Assembly: GCF_030253575.1 (NCBI RefSeq)
Contig: NC_080559.1
Span: forward strand, 8,708,501-8,772,500
DNA from: Rhododendron vialii
Taxonomy: Eukaryota > Streptophyta > Magnoliopsida > Ericales > Ericaceae
Direction: 5' to 3'
Length of the DNA: 64,000 nt
Below are positions 1 through 10,439 of the stretch, in pieces (within the stretch, counting starts at the first letter, position 1; the number at the start of each line of letters is the position of its first letter). A program made the translations under genes and the position numbers. Under the pieces are notes generated by a model. That model searched no databases, had not been told where the DNA came from, and worked only from the letters and a program-made list of their open reading frames with translations.

Positions 1-1226
1 CTCTCAGCCACTGTCTGTAGCGCCTCCTCAGCCCTGTTGAAAAATCTGGCATCTCAGCCTGAAGGGCTCTAAGGCCCCAGCGCCGTTGGTAACCGCCGAG
101 TGTTTGAGCGTTGAAATTCGGGACACGGAAGTCCCCAATGCTGGTGCGGTGGTTCTCTTGAGAGGCGCCCAACTGTCGAAGAACACGGCCGGGAATGTAG
201 AAAGTGAAACTCGATAGCCCAGCCATCACCATCCGGTCGAATCCGTCGGAAGAAATAGCCATATCCGGAAGGTCCAGCCAGGGGCACCTCCAAGCAATCT
301 CATCAGGCTGCATTTGCTGCATGAACTCATACCAGCCTTCTATGTCCATGTCCGGATACCGCATCTCCCTTTGATGGATCCTCTTCGGAAAGAGATTCCA
401 GCCCGCTACCGGAGGATGCAAGAGATTCAACTTGTCTGACAGCCACAACTGTATGAGAGGAAAAGACAAGTAAGAAGCCAGATAGAGCCTGAGCGAAAAG
501 ACAAGTAAGGAGCTAGGGAGCAGCCTAAGCCGAGTGTCGAGGTAAAAAGAGAACGTGTGAAAAGCCGGAAAAAGGTGAGCTGAGTGAGATTACCTGAAGC
601 AAAAGCGGGCTGCCGCTGAAAACGGCGGACTGGCCCGTATACACCAAATCCAAACCCAAGAGAGTTTCGGCCAGGACCAGAGGGACCACGTTCCTTCGCG
701 CCTCCATCTGTGCAGCAACGCTCACCAGTGAAGGGCTGACCCGCCCGTCGGCCGGCACAAGCAAGTAGGCGGCCAGCAAGCAGATCACCAAGGCAAAGCG
801 GCGACGCGCCTGAGCATCATCACTAGCCAAATCGCCGTCCGGGCTGTACATTTCGATCAGCCGCATGATATTCAATTGGCCGCCCTCCAGGATGGTACTC
901 GCCAAACCCCGAGAAATGTCGAGCGAGCTGGCCAGCAATTTGGGCATGCTCGCCTGGTAGGGCGGAACTACAAGCGTAGGGGACGAGAAGGTCCGAAGGT
1001 ACGCCTGGAATTCTTCGACAGTCGGGCACATCTCGTCGTCGCCAAAGCGAAAGACATGGACATCTGGATCCCAGAATCTGAGAGCAGCCTGCAGGAGCGC
1101 TGGGCGGAGTGGCACATGTCGAAGAAAGCGGAACGAGGCGAGACCGTGGTATTGAAAGTTGAGCCAGTCAACGCTTAGAAATTGCGCCAACCAGGGCCTA
1201 AGTAAAGTCGGGAGGGGGTTGTCCAT
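1..1226 (-). CDS. DUF7745-like protein encoded antisense in the retrotransposon (partial, runs off the left edge)
   Basis: Exon 1 is 1226-594 (211 codons, start ATG at 1226) and exon 2 begins at 448 and is still open at base 1. The donor after CTTCAG at 593 and the acceptor CATACAG at 451-449 join in phase 0. Exon 1 carries the block FRFGDDEMCPTVEEFQAYL, which I recognise from plant DUF7745 proteins found in many transposon-derived genes; exon 2 continues with LWLSDKLNLLHPP and later FYIPGRVLRQLG, also typical. The ATG-initiated reading of 69-293 is a different frame; the correct frame has no internal ATG start. Function is unknown. The frame is intact as far as it can be seen, so this copy may be young. 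The C-terminus is missing because the window ends. Confidence 0.7.
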
Positions 1227-2504
1227 GGCAAATATTGAAGTATACTGGAGAAAAGGGGAAGCAAGGCACTCTGGGAAACTTTCGCAGGGCCTCTGCTTTA
1301 TAGGCCTTTACCCTTTGAATTTCTTTCCACTTATGGGGGCATCCAAAGCCTCATGCTAGACTCCAAATCATGCTCCTGCAAAGGACACTGCCCCCTGAGA
1401 CACCCAGAAACCGTGTGCAAACCGTGTGGGGGTGGAGACAAAGTGGCCCCCGAAAAAGGACAGTGGGTCAGTCAAGTGGATCTGGCACTCAAGAACCTGG
1501 CGTACGCCAGTTATTAACTGGCGTGTCCGTGTCCCCATATACTGGCGTACTGCGCTCAACTGATGGCGTACGCCAGTAGGTTTCCCCAGAAACCAGTTTG
1601 CAGCAGCTACTGCCTCCGTGTGGTCGTTTTCAATCCCGGGGCTGGCTTTGGCCATTTGTTGGTTCCTACAAGTCACAAATGACATTTAAGACTATGGCCA
1701 AGCATCGGATTCCAAAAGCCACGCCTGATAAAGATTTTGGACCCTCGGTGGCCCGTGTCAAGCCAAAATCAAGGATACGGATGGGCAAAACTCGTTTCCG
1801 GGGCTCTTTCCAAGTTTTGTCATACCACACAGGTTGCGTAGGACTTATATGACTGTGTGGGGGTGTCGGTTTCGGTCCGGGACCATATCGAGTCATTTTT
1901 GGCGTCTTATGCCCGTTTTTATGGCATTTTTAGCATTTTTTTTTTTGGTATTTCCCCATCACCAGGACATTTCTATCGGTATTCGATGGTTCGTACAAGT
2001 CATTTTGCATCTATGTCACCTTTCAAAAGGGTCAGTTTCCTTCCCCGGGATAAATGATGGAGTTTGGCCTACCGGCGCCCAAAACTCCCGTATCCCCCGC
2101 GTGTCTGGGATACGTGTCGTATCCTAGGACGTTTCCGTCCATCTTTTCTTCGAGCTAAGTCAATTATGTGCGTATGAAAGTGTCTGTTGTCGACTCAAAG
2201 TATTCATCAATGCATGTTAGATATTAGCGGATGTTTTGTCCTTTTCCTTTACCAAATCTCACCAGAGTGATGGGAAAGCGATAAAACAGAAAATGCATCT
2301 ATTATATACTACTGTGTCGAAGCTAACGGTGGAAATGTATCAAGTATCAAACGGCACAACGGCTCGGGCAGAGCTAAATGTATCAGGGCACACTCGCCCG
2401 CAAAATCAAGAGGCACGCAGGCCCCATCCAAAATGTCGAGTATCAAAGTGTCTATCCAAAAATGGCAAGTACTGGCAAAATAGACTAAGGCTCGGTGATA
2501 GCCC
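1227..2504. other. Spacer between the two antisense retrotransposon genes
   Basis: About 1.3 kb with no convincing coding frame. It holds a palindrome cluster at 1497-1578, about 270 bp upstream of the DUF7745-like start codon, and then AT-richer sequence to the stop codon of the mobile-domain gene. It probably contains the promoter and leader of one antisense gene and the 3' UTR of the other. Confidence 0.5.
1497..1578. promoter_or_regulatory. Palindromic motif cluster upstream of the DUF7745-like gene
   Basis: Two copies of the core TGGCGTACGCCAGT (near 1499 and 1563) flank two half-copies (1518, 1541). The full palindrome is ACTGGCGTACGCCAGT, its own reverse complement. A regulatory role is inferred only from its repeated position near presumed promoters. 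Confidence 0.45.
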
Positions 2505-5500
2505 TCAGTCATCAAAAAGGTCTTCCTCGTCGTCCTCGTCCTCGCTGTCCTCCACCTCCCTAGGGTCTATCCGGAACCTCGGATCGCTCGCTGAGTCGGA
2601 GCCGCTGCTGAGGGACGTCCCCTCTTCCTCTTCTTCCTCTGCCTCTTCTTCTCCTCTCCTTTTCTTCTGCGAGGGTCCCTCGGCAGGCTTCTTCTCTGCA
2701 GGCCTCTTCCTCAACTCCCGGCGGAACTGGAGCTCCTCGCTGGTCGGAGTGATTTGCACTCCCTGTTCCACCCTTGCCGCTGGCTGGGAGGAGCTCGAGG
2801 CTGCCTTCTTTGCTGGGGGAGGCCGCACGCTCTTTCTCCTAGGAGCCGCCCTAGCGTGTCCCTGCATAGTCATTCAATTCAGTTAACATACATTGTGCAT
2901 ATTGTATATATTGAAATGCTGAGTGCAGGAAATGTCAAAAGCAATCCCGATCAAAAGTAAAAGGAACAGTTATACCTGAGGCTGCTCAGCGGGAGCCGGA
3001 GCTGGAAGTGGGTACTGCAACTGCAAGGAGGCGCCGCCCGCTATCTTATGGAACTCCTTCTCCATGGCTTTTATCAGCCGAGCTGCCTCCCGCACCCATT
3101 CCATCGGGGCCTGCAATTCAATTATCGGGCAAAGTCCGAATCAAATGCCAAGTATACATGCTGAAAGTGAAGTACAGAAACTGCAAAAGGGATAAGGAAT
3201 GCCTTACCGGTCCTACTATCTCTGCCGGGCTTGTCCTGGCAGGCTCGAACTGAACAATGGCCTCCTCTCCTTGGGCGTCCCGCACTGCTAGGGTCCAAGA
3301 AAGCCGAGGCAGCCCGGTCGCCGTGGCGTAGTCGCTCCTCTCTCTCGGGCGGGCTGCCCTGCTCTCCCGGCTCAGCCTCTCCTTGCCAGCCTCAAGCGCC
3401 TCGCTCTGCACGGCGACATGCTCCAGCACACCGAGCGGCCTCGCCAAGTGCTGCCTCCGGTAGACAGCATAGTCACGCTCAGGCCTCAGAAAAGCAGCCA
3501 GCCCGGTCGGAACGGTGAAGCGCCTCAGCTCAGCCAGGGTGTACTTGTCCGTATGGGAGGCGTGGCGAGGCAGTGGCCCGGGCACCTGAAAGTCAAGGGC
3601 ACCTAGTGACTGCCGTGTCACCCGGTCACCCAGGTACCACCGCCACCCGAAGGCCGACTCCAACAGCACCCGGCTCGCAGTCACCACCCTGCTCTCTGCC
3701 AGGTACTCAGGCTCAGGCTCAGCGCCGCTCCAAGGATTCCAATCCACCTGCAAGGCATTGGTACAGTTAATAAAGCATCAGCGACAGCATTAAAGCAATT
3801 CTAAGGGCAGAATACCCAATTCAACATGTTGCAAACCTGAGTGCCCGACAGCTCGTCGAGGTAGGTCCGGAAAGCTAGGAGGCTCCCTCTCGACTTCTTC
3901 TTGCCACTGTACATCGGACCCCAGATCATGGCACGGGGAAGCATCCTCAGGTTCGGGCACTTGTTCTCCGGAGGGTACATTTTCAGCACCTCGTAGGCCC
4001 ATAGCTGCAAATGATCAAACAATCAAAGCGTCAGAATACAGTTCATATGCAAATCAAAGTACAAAAGCAAAAAGCAGAAAAGCGGTAAGTAAACGATGGG
4101 CTTGGGTTCTTACCTCCCACACCCTCCAGTAGCCGGCAGCCGCTTTCTTTCCACGCGAAAAGGCCCCCATGAAACCATAGCAGGTACCCAGTGCTGCTCC
4201 TCCCCAGTCGAACCTCGAGGCCGTGCTCAAGTCATGGAGGGCCGGTAAGTAGGACAAGTGCACCTTGGACCGCTTGTTCGGGTACAAAGTAGCCCCAAAC
4301 AAGTACAGCAAATAGGCCCTGGCCATCTGCTCCGCCTCCAACTCTGACTCCGGCTCCCTCCCGTGCAAGTACCGCTTGAATTGGTCGTAGTGGACAGTCT
4401 CCGCCTCACCTGCCGGCGCCTGCCCTAGAAACCACGCCAGAGCCTCAGAGTCCCTGTACATCTCCGAGTCGAACGGAATAGGCTCCCCTCCTACCCTCAG
4501 GCCGGTAAGCGCTGCGAAGTCTGACGGAGTCACCGTCATCTCTCCAATCGGCAAGTGGAAGGTGTTCGAAGAATCCCACCACCTTTCGGCCAGCGCCGTC
4601 AACAGAGCGTGGTCGCTTCTCACGGGCGTCAGTGTAAGGATGAAAGGCCGGAATCCTGCCGCATCAACCAAAGCCCTGACTCGCTCGGGCAAACTCCTGT
4701 ACAGCTCGAGCGAACTCGCCGGACCGCCGTGGCCACGGGTGCTGGCTGCTCCCCTCTGCACAACAAAGACAGACAACAGAAAGAATTTCATCAGTAATGG
4801 CAATCCAAGCCGTTAGTCGAATTCAGAATCTCAAAAGGTAACTACTACAGTCGAAATGAGCATCATAAAGGTCGAGCAAAGCTACCGGGCACTCATACTA
4901 TACCATTCAGTTATGTCATCAGTCGAGTCAATTCAAGGTGTTTTTCGGGCAATTTCCGAGCTACAGGGCCTCTTTTCTCTCAGGGCACATCTCTCAGTCG
5001 ATTTCGCAGGTTTTCAGCTTATCCGTATGGTCGAATCAAATTACAGGGCACGCCATCCCGGCGTTCAACGTGTCACGGCAATTTACCTAGTCGAGTTCAA
5101 AGGACAGCCCTATCAAATCAAAGCCACTTAATGTCGATTCAAGTCTGGCACTAACCATTTTTGTCGAAGTCACGAGCATCCTACCAGTCGATTCAATTAT
5201 TTCAAGTGTTCTATCATTCAAGTCAAGTTTCAAAGTCGAGGCATACTATTCAAGATTCCATTTTCGCAGTCAGGTTACAGTCAAGGTTCTAATCTACATG
5301 CATTATGGGCTAAGCTACTACAGTTCAAATGGCATATCATAAAAACGGTAAGGCATGAAATATTAAAGCAAGTTCAAAGGAATACCTGCGCCCAGTCCAC
5401 TGACAAGTGCCTCTGGGGGTCCCTCAGTATCAGCTCGGCGTCGTAACTCTCCCTCAAAGGCGCGAGGCTCTCGACCCCGGACGGTATAAACAGGTGTGGC

Positions 5501-6333
5501 TCGGGCGGAGCATATGTAGCCGCGTCAAACTGACGGCGGGGCGCCAGCCGGGCGGACTCTGCAAGCGTCACCGCTCGCTCGAAGGACCACACCTCCCCCT
5601 GAGCCTCCTCTGCTGCCCCAGCCTCGCTCTCAAAGGCCTCCTCCTGGGCCCTGGCCCTCTCAGCCTCCTCTCTCAGGCGCTCCTCCTCCTGCGCCCGCTC
5701 AACCTGCCGGGCCCGGTCCTCCCGCGCAGCCAACACAGCGGCCACCACCCCCGGGTTCTCCCGGAGCAGCCGGCCGAGTTCCTCCTCGGACACGAACTCT
5801 GCAAAGTCCCCCCGAGTGATGGGGACGTGAACCGAGGAGCCCACCGCAGGCCGGAACGCCACCTCCTCTACGGGTACCTCTCCGGGTGCACCCTCCTCAA
5901 CCACAGGAGCCTTGCCCCTTGCCGGATCCCTCGTTGGAGTCCCCGGTCGACCACCATCTCCACCATCATCACCAACATCACCACTGCCGCCGCCACCGGC
6001 ACTGCCGGCCCCCGCCGAGCCAAGGCCCGTGATCACCACCCCTTCTACACCACCCCTGGCGTCCAAACGACGAACTCGTGGGCCCACTGACCCTGTAGCA
6101 CTTGGCGTACGCCCCTCTGATCCTGGCGCACGCCGCCCTTCGCCACTGCCAGCCTCCACTGCATGGCCACCGCTGCCGTCGCCGCCGCCTGTACTGCCAG
6201 CTCCGGCGCTCGGCGACACCCTCACTGTCGTTTGATCGTCGATTTGTGGCCTCGGGGCCTCGATTTCACCCCTTGGTCGGTTTTCCTCTCCACCAACACC
6301 ACCATTGCCGCCACCTTCGCCGGGTTCTGCCAT
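2505..6333 (-). CDS. Plant mobile domain (aminotransferase-like, MAIN-like) protein, six exons, antisense in the retrotransposon
   Basis: Exons on the minus strand: 6333-5386, 4755-4114, 4004-3837, 3747-3208, 3110-2976, 2861-2505. Every intron is GT-AG and in phase 0, and the product is 929 residues without a stop. Residues 1-316 are low-complexity, rich in Gly, Ala and Glu, with a charged probable coiled coil. Residues from about 317 to 640 resemble the plant mobile domain, with LPIGEMTVTPSDFAALTGLRV and the WWDSSNTFH block. The tail has basic clusters (RPPPAKKAA, KKRR) followed by an acidic Glu run, consistent with nuclear location. Such domains occur in MAIN-like host proteins and in transposon genes. 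The start ATG at 6333 begins the Gly-rich segment; an upstream in-frame ATG at 6453 is possible but less likely. Catalytic activity is not established for this family. Confidence 0.75.
6101..6135. repeat. Degenerate palindrome pair inside exon 1 of the mobile-domain gene
   Basis: TTGGCGTACGCC and CTGGCGCACGCC lie 20 bp apart inside coding sequence, where on the minus strand they encode RRAPGSEGRTPS. They resemble the motif pairs of the LTR and may be a chance result of GC-rich coding sequence. Confidence 0.35.
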
Positions 6334-6519
6334 GGATGAGTGTGGGTAAGTGGGTTTGCAAGAAGGATGAAAGATTGAGTAAGAGATTGGGAAGTTTTGA
6401 GAGACTTGGGGAGATTTCAGAACTTCAAAACCAAAGAAGTGCGGTTTCTGCACTGGTTCAGGAGCTTATACGTCGTATGGGACGTTTGGGCCGGGTCTGG
6501 GCTCGGATCTCCTTCAACC

Positions 6520-6554
6520 ATGGCGTACGCCAGTACGAGTTTACCGTACGCCAC
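6520..6554. promoter_or_regulatory. Palindrome pair upstream of the mobile-domain gene
   Basis: ATGGCGTACGCCAGT and CCGTACGCCACT are separated by about ten bases. The pair lies roughly 190 bp upstream of the start codon at 6333, similar to the placement of the cluster upstream of the other antisense gene. Confidence 0.45.
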
Positions 6555-6654
6555 TAGTTTGTGGGCCTCAGGCCCAATTCAGGGCCCATGCCAGATTTTT
6601 GCTCTCCGAGTGAAAGCCCGACTTATTCTGAGAAGTTGTGGACCCAGCCCCAAG

Positions 6655-7165
6655 CAGAGACTCATCCAATTTCAGTTCAACGACGATCTATCCGTCCAAT
6701 TTCAATTCAACGACGATCTGCTCGTCCAATTTCAATTCAACGACGATCTATCCGTCCAAATTCAATTCAACGACGATCCGCTCGTCCAATTTCAGTTCAA
6801 CGACGATCCGCTCGTCCAATTTCAATTCAACGACGATCTATCCGTCCAAATTCAATTCAACGACGATCCGCTCGTCCATTTTCAGTTCAACGACGATCTA
6901 TCCGTCCAAATTCAATTCAACGACGATCCGCTCGTCCAATTTCAGTTCAACGACGATCTATCCGTCCAAATTCAATTCAACGACGATCTATCCGTCCAAA
7001 TTCAATTCAACGACGATCTATCCGTCCAAATTCAATTCAACGACGATCCGCTCGTCCAATTTCAATTCAAACGACGATCCGCTCGTCCAGATTCAATTCA
7101 GCGACGATCCAATCGTCCAATTTCAAATCAACGACGATCTATCCGTCCAATCTCAAAATCTACAG
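6655..7165. repeat. 30-bp tandem array in the retrotransposon 3' untranslated region
   Basis: About 16 full units plus a partial one, each close to CAATTTCAATTCAACGACGA followed by TCTATCCGTC or TCCGCTCGTC. The two unit types are interspersed, mostly alternating. A one-base insertion near 7070 and more substitutions after it mark the older edge. Because 30 is divisible by three and the unit has no stop, long open frames appear in three frames; they are artefacts of the repeat. The array sits between the antisense gene start and the polypurine tract. Confidence 0.95.
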
Positions 7166-7263
7166 GTTCTTCAAATTCCATGCATTCTGGATAGCCTCGA
7201 AGAGGGTGTCTAGAAAACCTTTGACGTTACTTGTCTCCAGTCAATGGCGCTTCAAGTGCCGTC

Positions 7264-7276
7264 AAAGGGGGGCTTC
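7264..7276 (+). other. Polypurine tract of the retrotransposon
   Basis: AAAGGGGGG followed by CTTC directly precedes the LTR start TGTAGACA. This is the expected primer site for plus-strand DNA synthesis and fixes the orientation of the element. Confidence 0.8.
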
Positions 7277-7460
7277 TGTAGACACCCCATTCTGGACTGT
7301 CCAGATAACGTTATTTGTCGATCTTTTACTTCCCCAATGATGATTATAGTCGAAAACAGATCAAGAACAAAGGTGCGTTTGAACCTTTGAGCGTCCCAAA
7401 CCCCTTTCAAACCCATTTCCAGCCTTTCAAACCAGAGCCAAACGGCCCCAGCAAAACCCA

Positions 7461-7574
7461 ACTGGCTTGCGCCAGTATATGGGTGACGTACGCCAGTAAG
7501 CTGCCACGTGTCAGTCATCGACCATGGGCCCAGCTTTCACTGGCGCACGCCAGTTATAAGTAGCGCACGCCAGT
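7461..7574. promoter_or_regulatory. Two palindrome pairs upstream of the LTR TATA box
   Basis: Pair one is ACTGGCTTGCGCCAGT and GACGTACGCCAGT (7461-7498); pair two is ACTGGCGCACGCCAGT and AGCGCACGCCAGT (7539-7574). They lie about 230 to 340 bp before the TATA box. Confidence 0.45.
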
Positions 7575-7800
7575 CAAACCCGGTCAAATCAACTTTATTC
7601 AGCCACTTGGGCGGGACTTTTGTGCCACCCTGACGTCGACTACAGTGTGCCTGATGGTTGCTTTCCGCAGGAGGCGTCCCCTCTCTCTCCTACACTCCCC
7701 ATCACCTAGTCCCATGCATTTAATGCATGGAAGGCCCATTTTGCACCTAAGACCAGCCAAACAAAGCCTGGCCTTAACTGGTCTCAGTCCATTCCCCCCC

Positions 7801-7807
7801 TATAAAT
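7801..7807 (+). promoter_or_regulatory. LTR TATA box
   Basis: CCCCCTATAAATACCCCC is a well-formed plant TATA element in GC-flanked context. Transcription would start about 30 bp downstream, near 7830, defining the U3/R border. Confidence 0.6.
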
Positions 7808-8143
7808 ACCCCCCTTGCATTCATTTGCAAGGGGTTAGCAACATTAAGAAGTGCCATCTCTCCCTTTCTTCATTCTCCAAGACTTCTTATTCTTTCATCC
7901 ATTGAAAGATAAGAGAAGGCCATACACTCCCATATCTCCTGCTGCAACCCAGTCACCATATAAGCCACCACCTTCAACCCTCAAGTTCAAAAACCACCAC
8001 AAAACCACCATACTAAGAGGTATACCACCTTTGTGTTCTCTTCTGTTTTCATCTCCTGAGGGGGATCAGAAAGGTCCAGGCTAGTAGACAATACTAGTCC
8101 TGGCCTTAAACTGATAAAATACAGCAGTCGTTTAAAACAAAAC

Positions 8144-8180
8144 ATGGCGCACGCCAGTAATTATATGCCGTGCGCCAGTT
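8144..8180. repeat. Palindrome pair within the LTR
   Basis: ATGGCGCACGCCAGT and TGCCGTGCGCCAGT about nine bases apart, with a further half-site near 8199. Lies downstream of the TATA box. Confidence 0.5.
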
Positions 8181-8419
8181 ATGGTGTTACGTGCAATACT
8201 GGCGTGGGGATCATGGATCGTCTCTTTTACTAAGTTTCATTCCTGTCAGTCACCTTAGCATGCTAAATAACCAGTTTACTGCTTTCCATATTTAGAACTG
8301 TTTAGCGGTTATATCCTATCTTTTTTTTTTCATTTCTGTCATAAAAGGCCTCTGGGATCCTTCTGGTCATATTCCAGAGCCCAGATGATGCAAAGCCAAA
8401 CACTGGAATCGAGGGCTGA

Positions 8420-8455
8420 ATGGCGTGCGGTAGTACCATACTGGCGTACGGCATT
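8420..8455. repeat. Palindrome pair within the LTR (decayed)
   Basis: ATGGCGTGCGGTAGT and ACTGGCGTACGGCA, each with one or two changes from the consensus. Confidence 0.45.
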
Positions 8456-8684
8456 AAGTTTTTGGGTCCAGTGGCTGGCCCTTGCATCTGAGCGCAATCT
8501 AGGCCCATCTTTTGTCCCCACACTGTTTCGGGGTGTTCCGCTTTCTTTTATGGCCTAAAGCCACTCATTCTGTCTGTATTTGTGCATGTCCTGCTATATT
8601 AAACTGCGTGGTTTGCCCTGGGTGTGCGCTGGTCCTTTTCCAGAGCCCAGAGGGTTGCAAACAAAGACTGAGATATCCAACAAG

Positions 8685-8720
8685 TGGAGTACGCCAGTTT
8701 ATATGTGGCGTGCGCAGGTT
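8685..8720. repeat. Palindrome pair within the LTR (decayed)
   Basis: GGAGTACGCCAGT and TGGCGTGCGCAGGT, separated by about six bases. Confidence 0.45.
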
Positions 8721-10439
8721 TTATCACCATGCAATGGCTCGACCAGTGCATGCTGGCAGAATCTGCTCACGTCACCTTGTGACAGCGTGCTGCAGTTTGC
8801 TCGGGATACTCAGTGCTTGTTCTCAATCTATATTTAAGCATCGCAATCAAACCATTCATATACATTTTGCTATAAATCACGACTTGTTACAGTATTTTAA
8901 TCCCCATTAGCTGTTCCCCCGCCCTAACTGGCTAAAAAATGACTAAATGAGAGAAAAATGCAAACGCTTTATAAAAATGCCTGAGTAGAGACCGATCTCC
9001 GGATTGGGCGAGAGGGGTGCCATAAAACCCTTCCCCTTTCGTAACATGGCTCCCGAACCTCAGATATCGAAGGTGACGACGGACCAGTCTACAAGCCTTT
9101 TTCAAAATCAAACAAACGTGGCAAAACGTTTTCGAGTTCGGTTCCTTGGGTGCATTCACCGCTAAAACCCGAGTGGCGACTCTGAATCAAGGCATTTCGC
9201 CGCGTCTTTCCAAACAAAAAGGGCCGCACCCGATTTTACAAATGAAATTTCCGGGGGCGCGTGCCCACAATAGGAATCACAGGTGTCCTTTGGAAAGGAA
9301 AGTAGGGTCCTGTTTCAACTTCAGCCACCGAAATACATGTATATAAGTCATCTAGGAGTATAATTAAACTTTACATAAAGCAAAATAAGTTAGAAAAGAA
9401 AGAGATGCAAAAACAGTGGAAGGACTGTTAATAGTAAATAAAAAGAAAAAGAAAAAGAGAAGAAACAGCTAGAAGAGAGAAGGGGGAACGGTGAAGGAAA
9501 AGATAGAGAGTAGTTCGTGCACCCCTCCTCTGATTTAACTGACTTTCGATTCCTTCTGTGCGCCGCCGGAAATTAGTTGGTAATTAACCTCTCTCCCCGT
9601 CTCTCTCTCTCTTGTCCCTACGCGGACCACCGCACGCGGCGGCGACCATGGCTGGACCTTTCCATATTTTTCTTCTCCTTCCTTTCCTCGGCTAGAAAAA
9701 TAACACAAAATACATGAGGTTTAGCGGCGGCAACGCCGCGGTTGTTTAGGTTGTGTGCCGTGTGTGCATGATGCACTCCGTTTTGTGTGAGTGTGATATA
9801 TGTATTTAGATATTGGATGTTTAGGTACACATGTAGTCCTTAATCAAGCCTTGATTTGCTTAGGCTAAAATAATACAGATAGTCAGTTTGAGTTCTATTA
9901 AATTACTGGTAATGATAATATATGTGTACACGTTGGTAAATCGCCTAATCACTGAAATGAAGTTGAGTTAAATCATTTTTAGGTAGTTACCCAACTGTGT
10001 TGAATTTCAAAGTATCTGTACTTATGAAACGAGAGTTGGTACGTGTATTCATCAAAGCGTGTAACGACAACGAGAAAGGCCAGCTCACAAACGAGAAAGC
10101 CTAAAGTAACTAGTTAAATTTCGGATATAGGAATCTTAGCTAACATCAGAACATTACGTGTTTAGGTGCAAGTACTGTGAAGGGAGGTGACGCGTGTAAA
10201 GTGGCCACTACTTCTTTTTGGTGAGTTGTGCATACCTTAGTTACATTTCTTTTCTAAATTTTTGGAATAAAATGTCATTGCTTGAATATGCAAAAAAAAA
10301 TGTGAGATTTGAGCTTCTTTCTTGGTTTAATTACTGTTGTTAAATAGAAATACTTGCGATGGCTTGTTTATAAATCTTATGTGTTACGGTTAAAGACTAG
10401 ACCATGGCAATATGTTTTGGAAACTAGAATTGTTACTAG

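Larger units (their letters stand above)
1..9269 (+). mobile_element. 3' portion of a Ty3/gypsy LTR retrotransposon, Tat/Ogre-like, with antisense cargo genes
   Basis: A purine run (AAAGGGGGG, 7264-7272) lies just before TGTAGACACC at 7277, the classic polypurine tract followed by an LTR start. The LTR ends in GCCCACA at 9269. This orientation makes 7277-9269 the 3' LTR and puts gag-pol to the left, outside the window. No protease, reverse transcriptase or integrase is visible here. The internal part instead holds two antisense spliced genes and a tandem array. Extra antisense ORFs between pol and the 3' LTR are known from Tat-lineage elements, which is the main reason for the lineage call. 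The 5' LTR and target-site duplication cannot be checked; the five bases after the LTR are ATAGG. Confidence 0.75.
7277..9269 (+). repeat. 3' long terminal repeat (about 1,993 bp)
   Basis: Starts TGTAGACACCCC and ends GCGTGCCCACA, with TG...CA termini and a loose terminal inverted match (TGTAGACA and TGCCCACA). It contains a TATA box at 7801 with the sequence downstream forming the probable R and U5 regions, four or five palindrome pairs, and GAGTGGCGACTCTG near 9170. The second LTR is outside the window, so the ends rest on motif evidence only. Confidence 0.7.

Noticed and set aside
69-293. ATG-initiated 74-residue minus-strand frame
   Set aside because: The DUF7745-like sequence runs through the same bases in another frame, continuous with exon 1.
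2236-2886. 216-residue plus-strand frame with Ser-rich stretches
   Set aside because: It is the reverse strand of the last exon of the mobile-domain gene; the Ser run mirrors the Glu codons of that exon.
5407-6557. Plus-strand frames over the first exon of the mobile-domain gene
   Set aside because: Shadow frames caused by the GC-rich coding strand; the minus strand has the longer frame with consistent splicing.
6655-7165. CRISPR-like array
   Set aside because: Units are contiguous with no unique spacers, and the context is a plant retrotransposon.
6397-7340. Long overlapping plus-strand open frames with QRRSIRPN-type or FNDDLSV-type repeats
   Set aside because: They are produced by the 30-bp tandem array, whose unit length is a multiple of three and has no stop; all three frames stay open, which is not evidence of a protein.
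9649-9696. Plus-strand ATG with good context and hydrophobic start
   Set aside because: Stops after 15 codons and no downstream exon was found.
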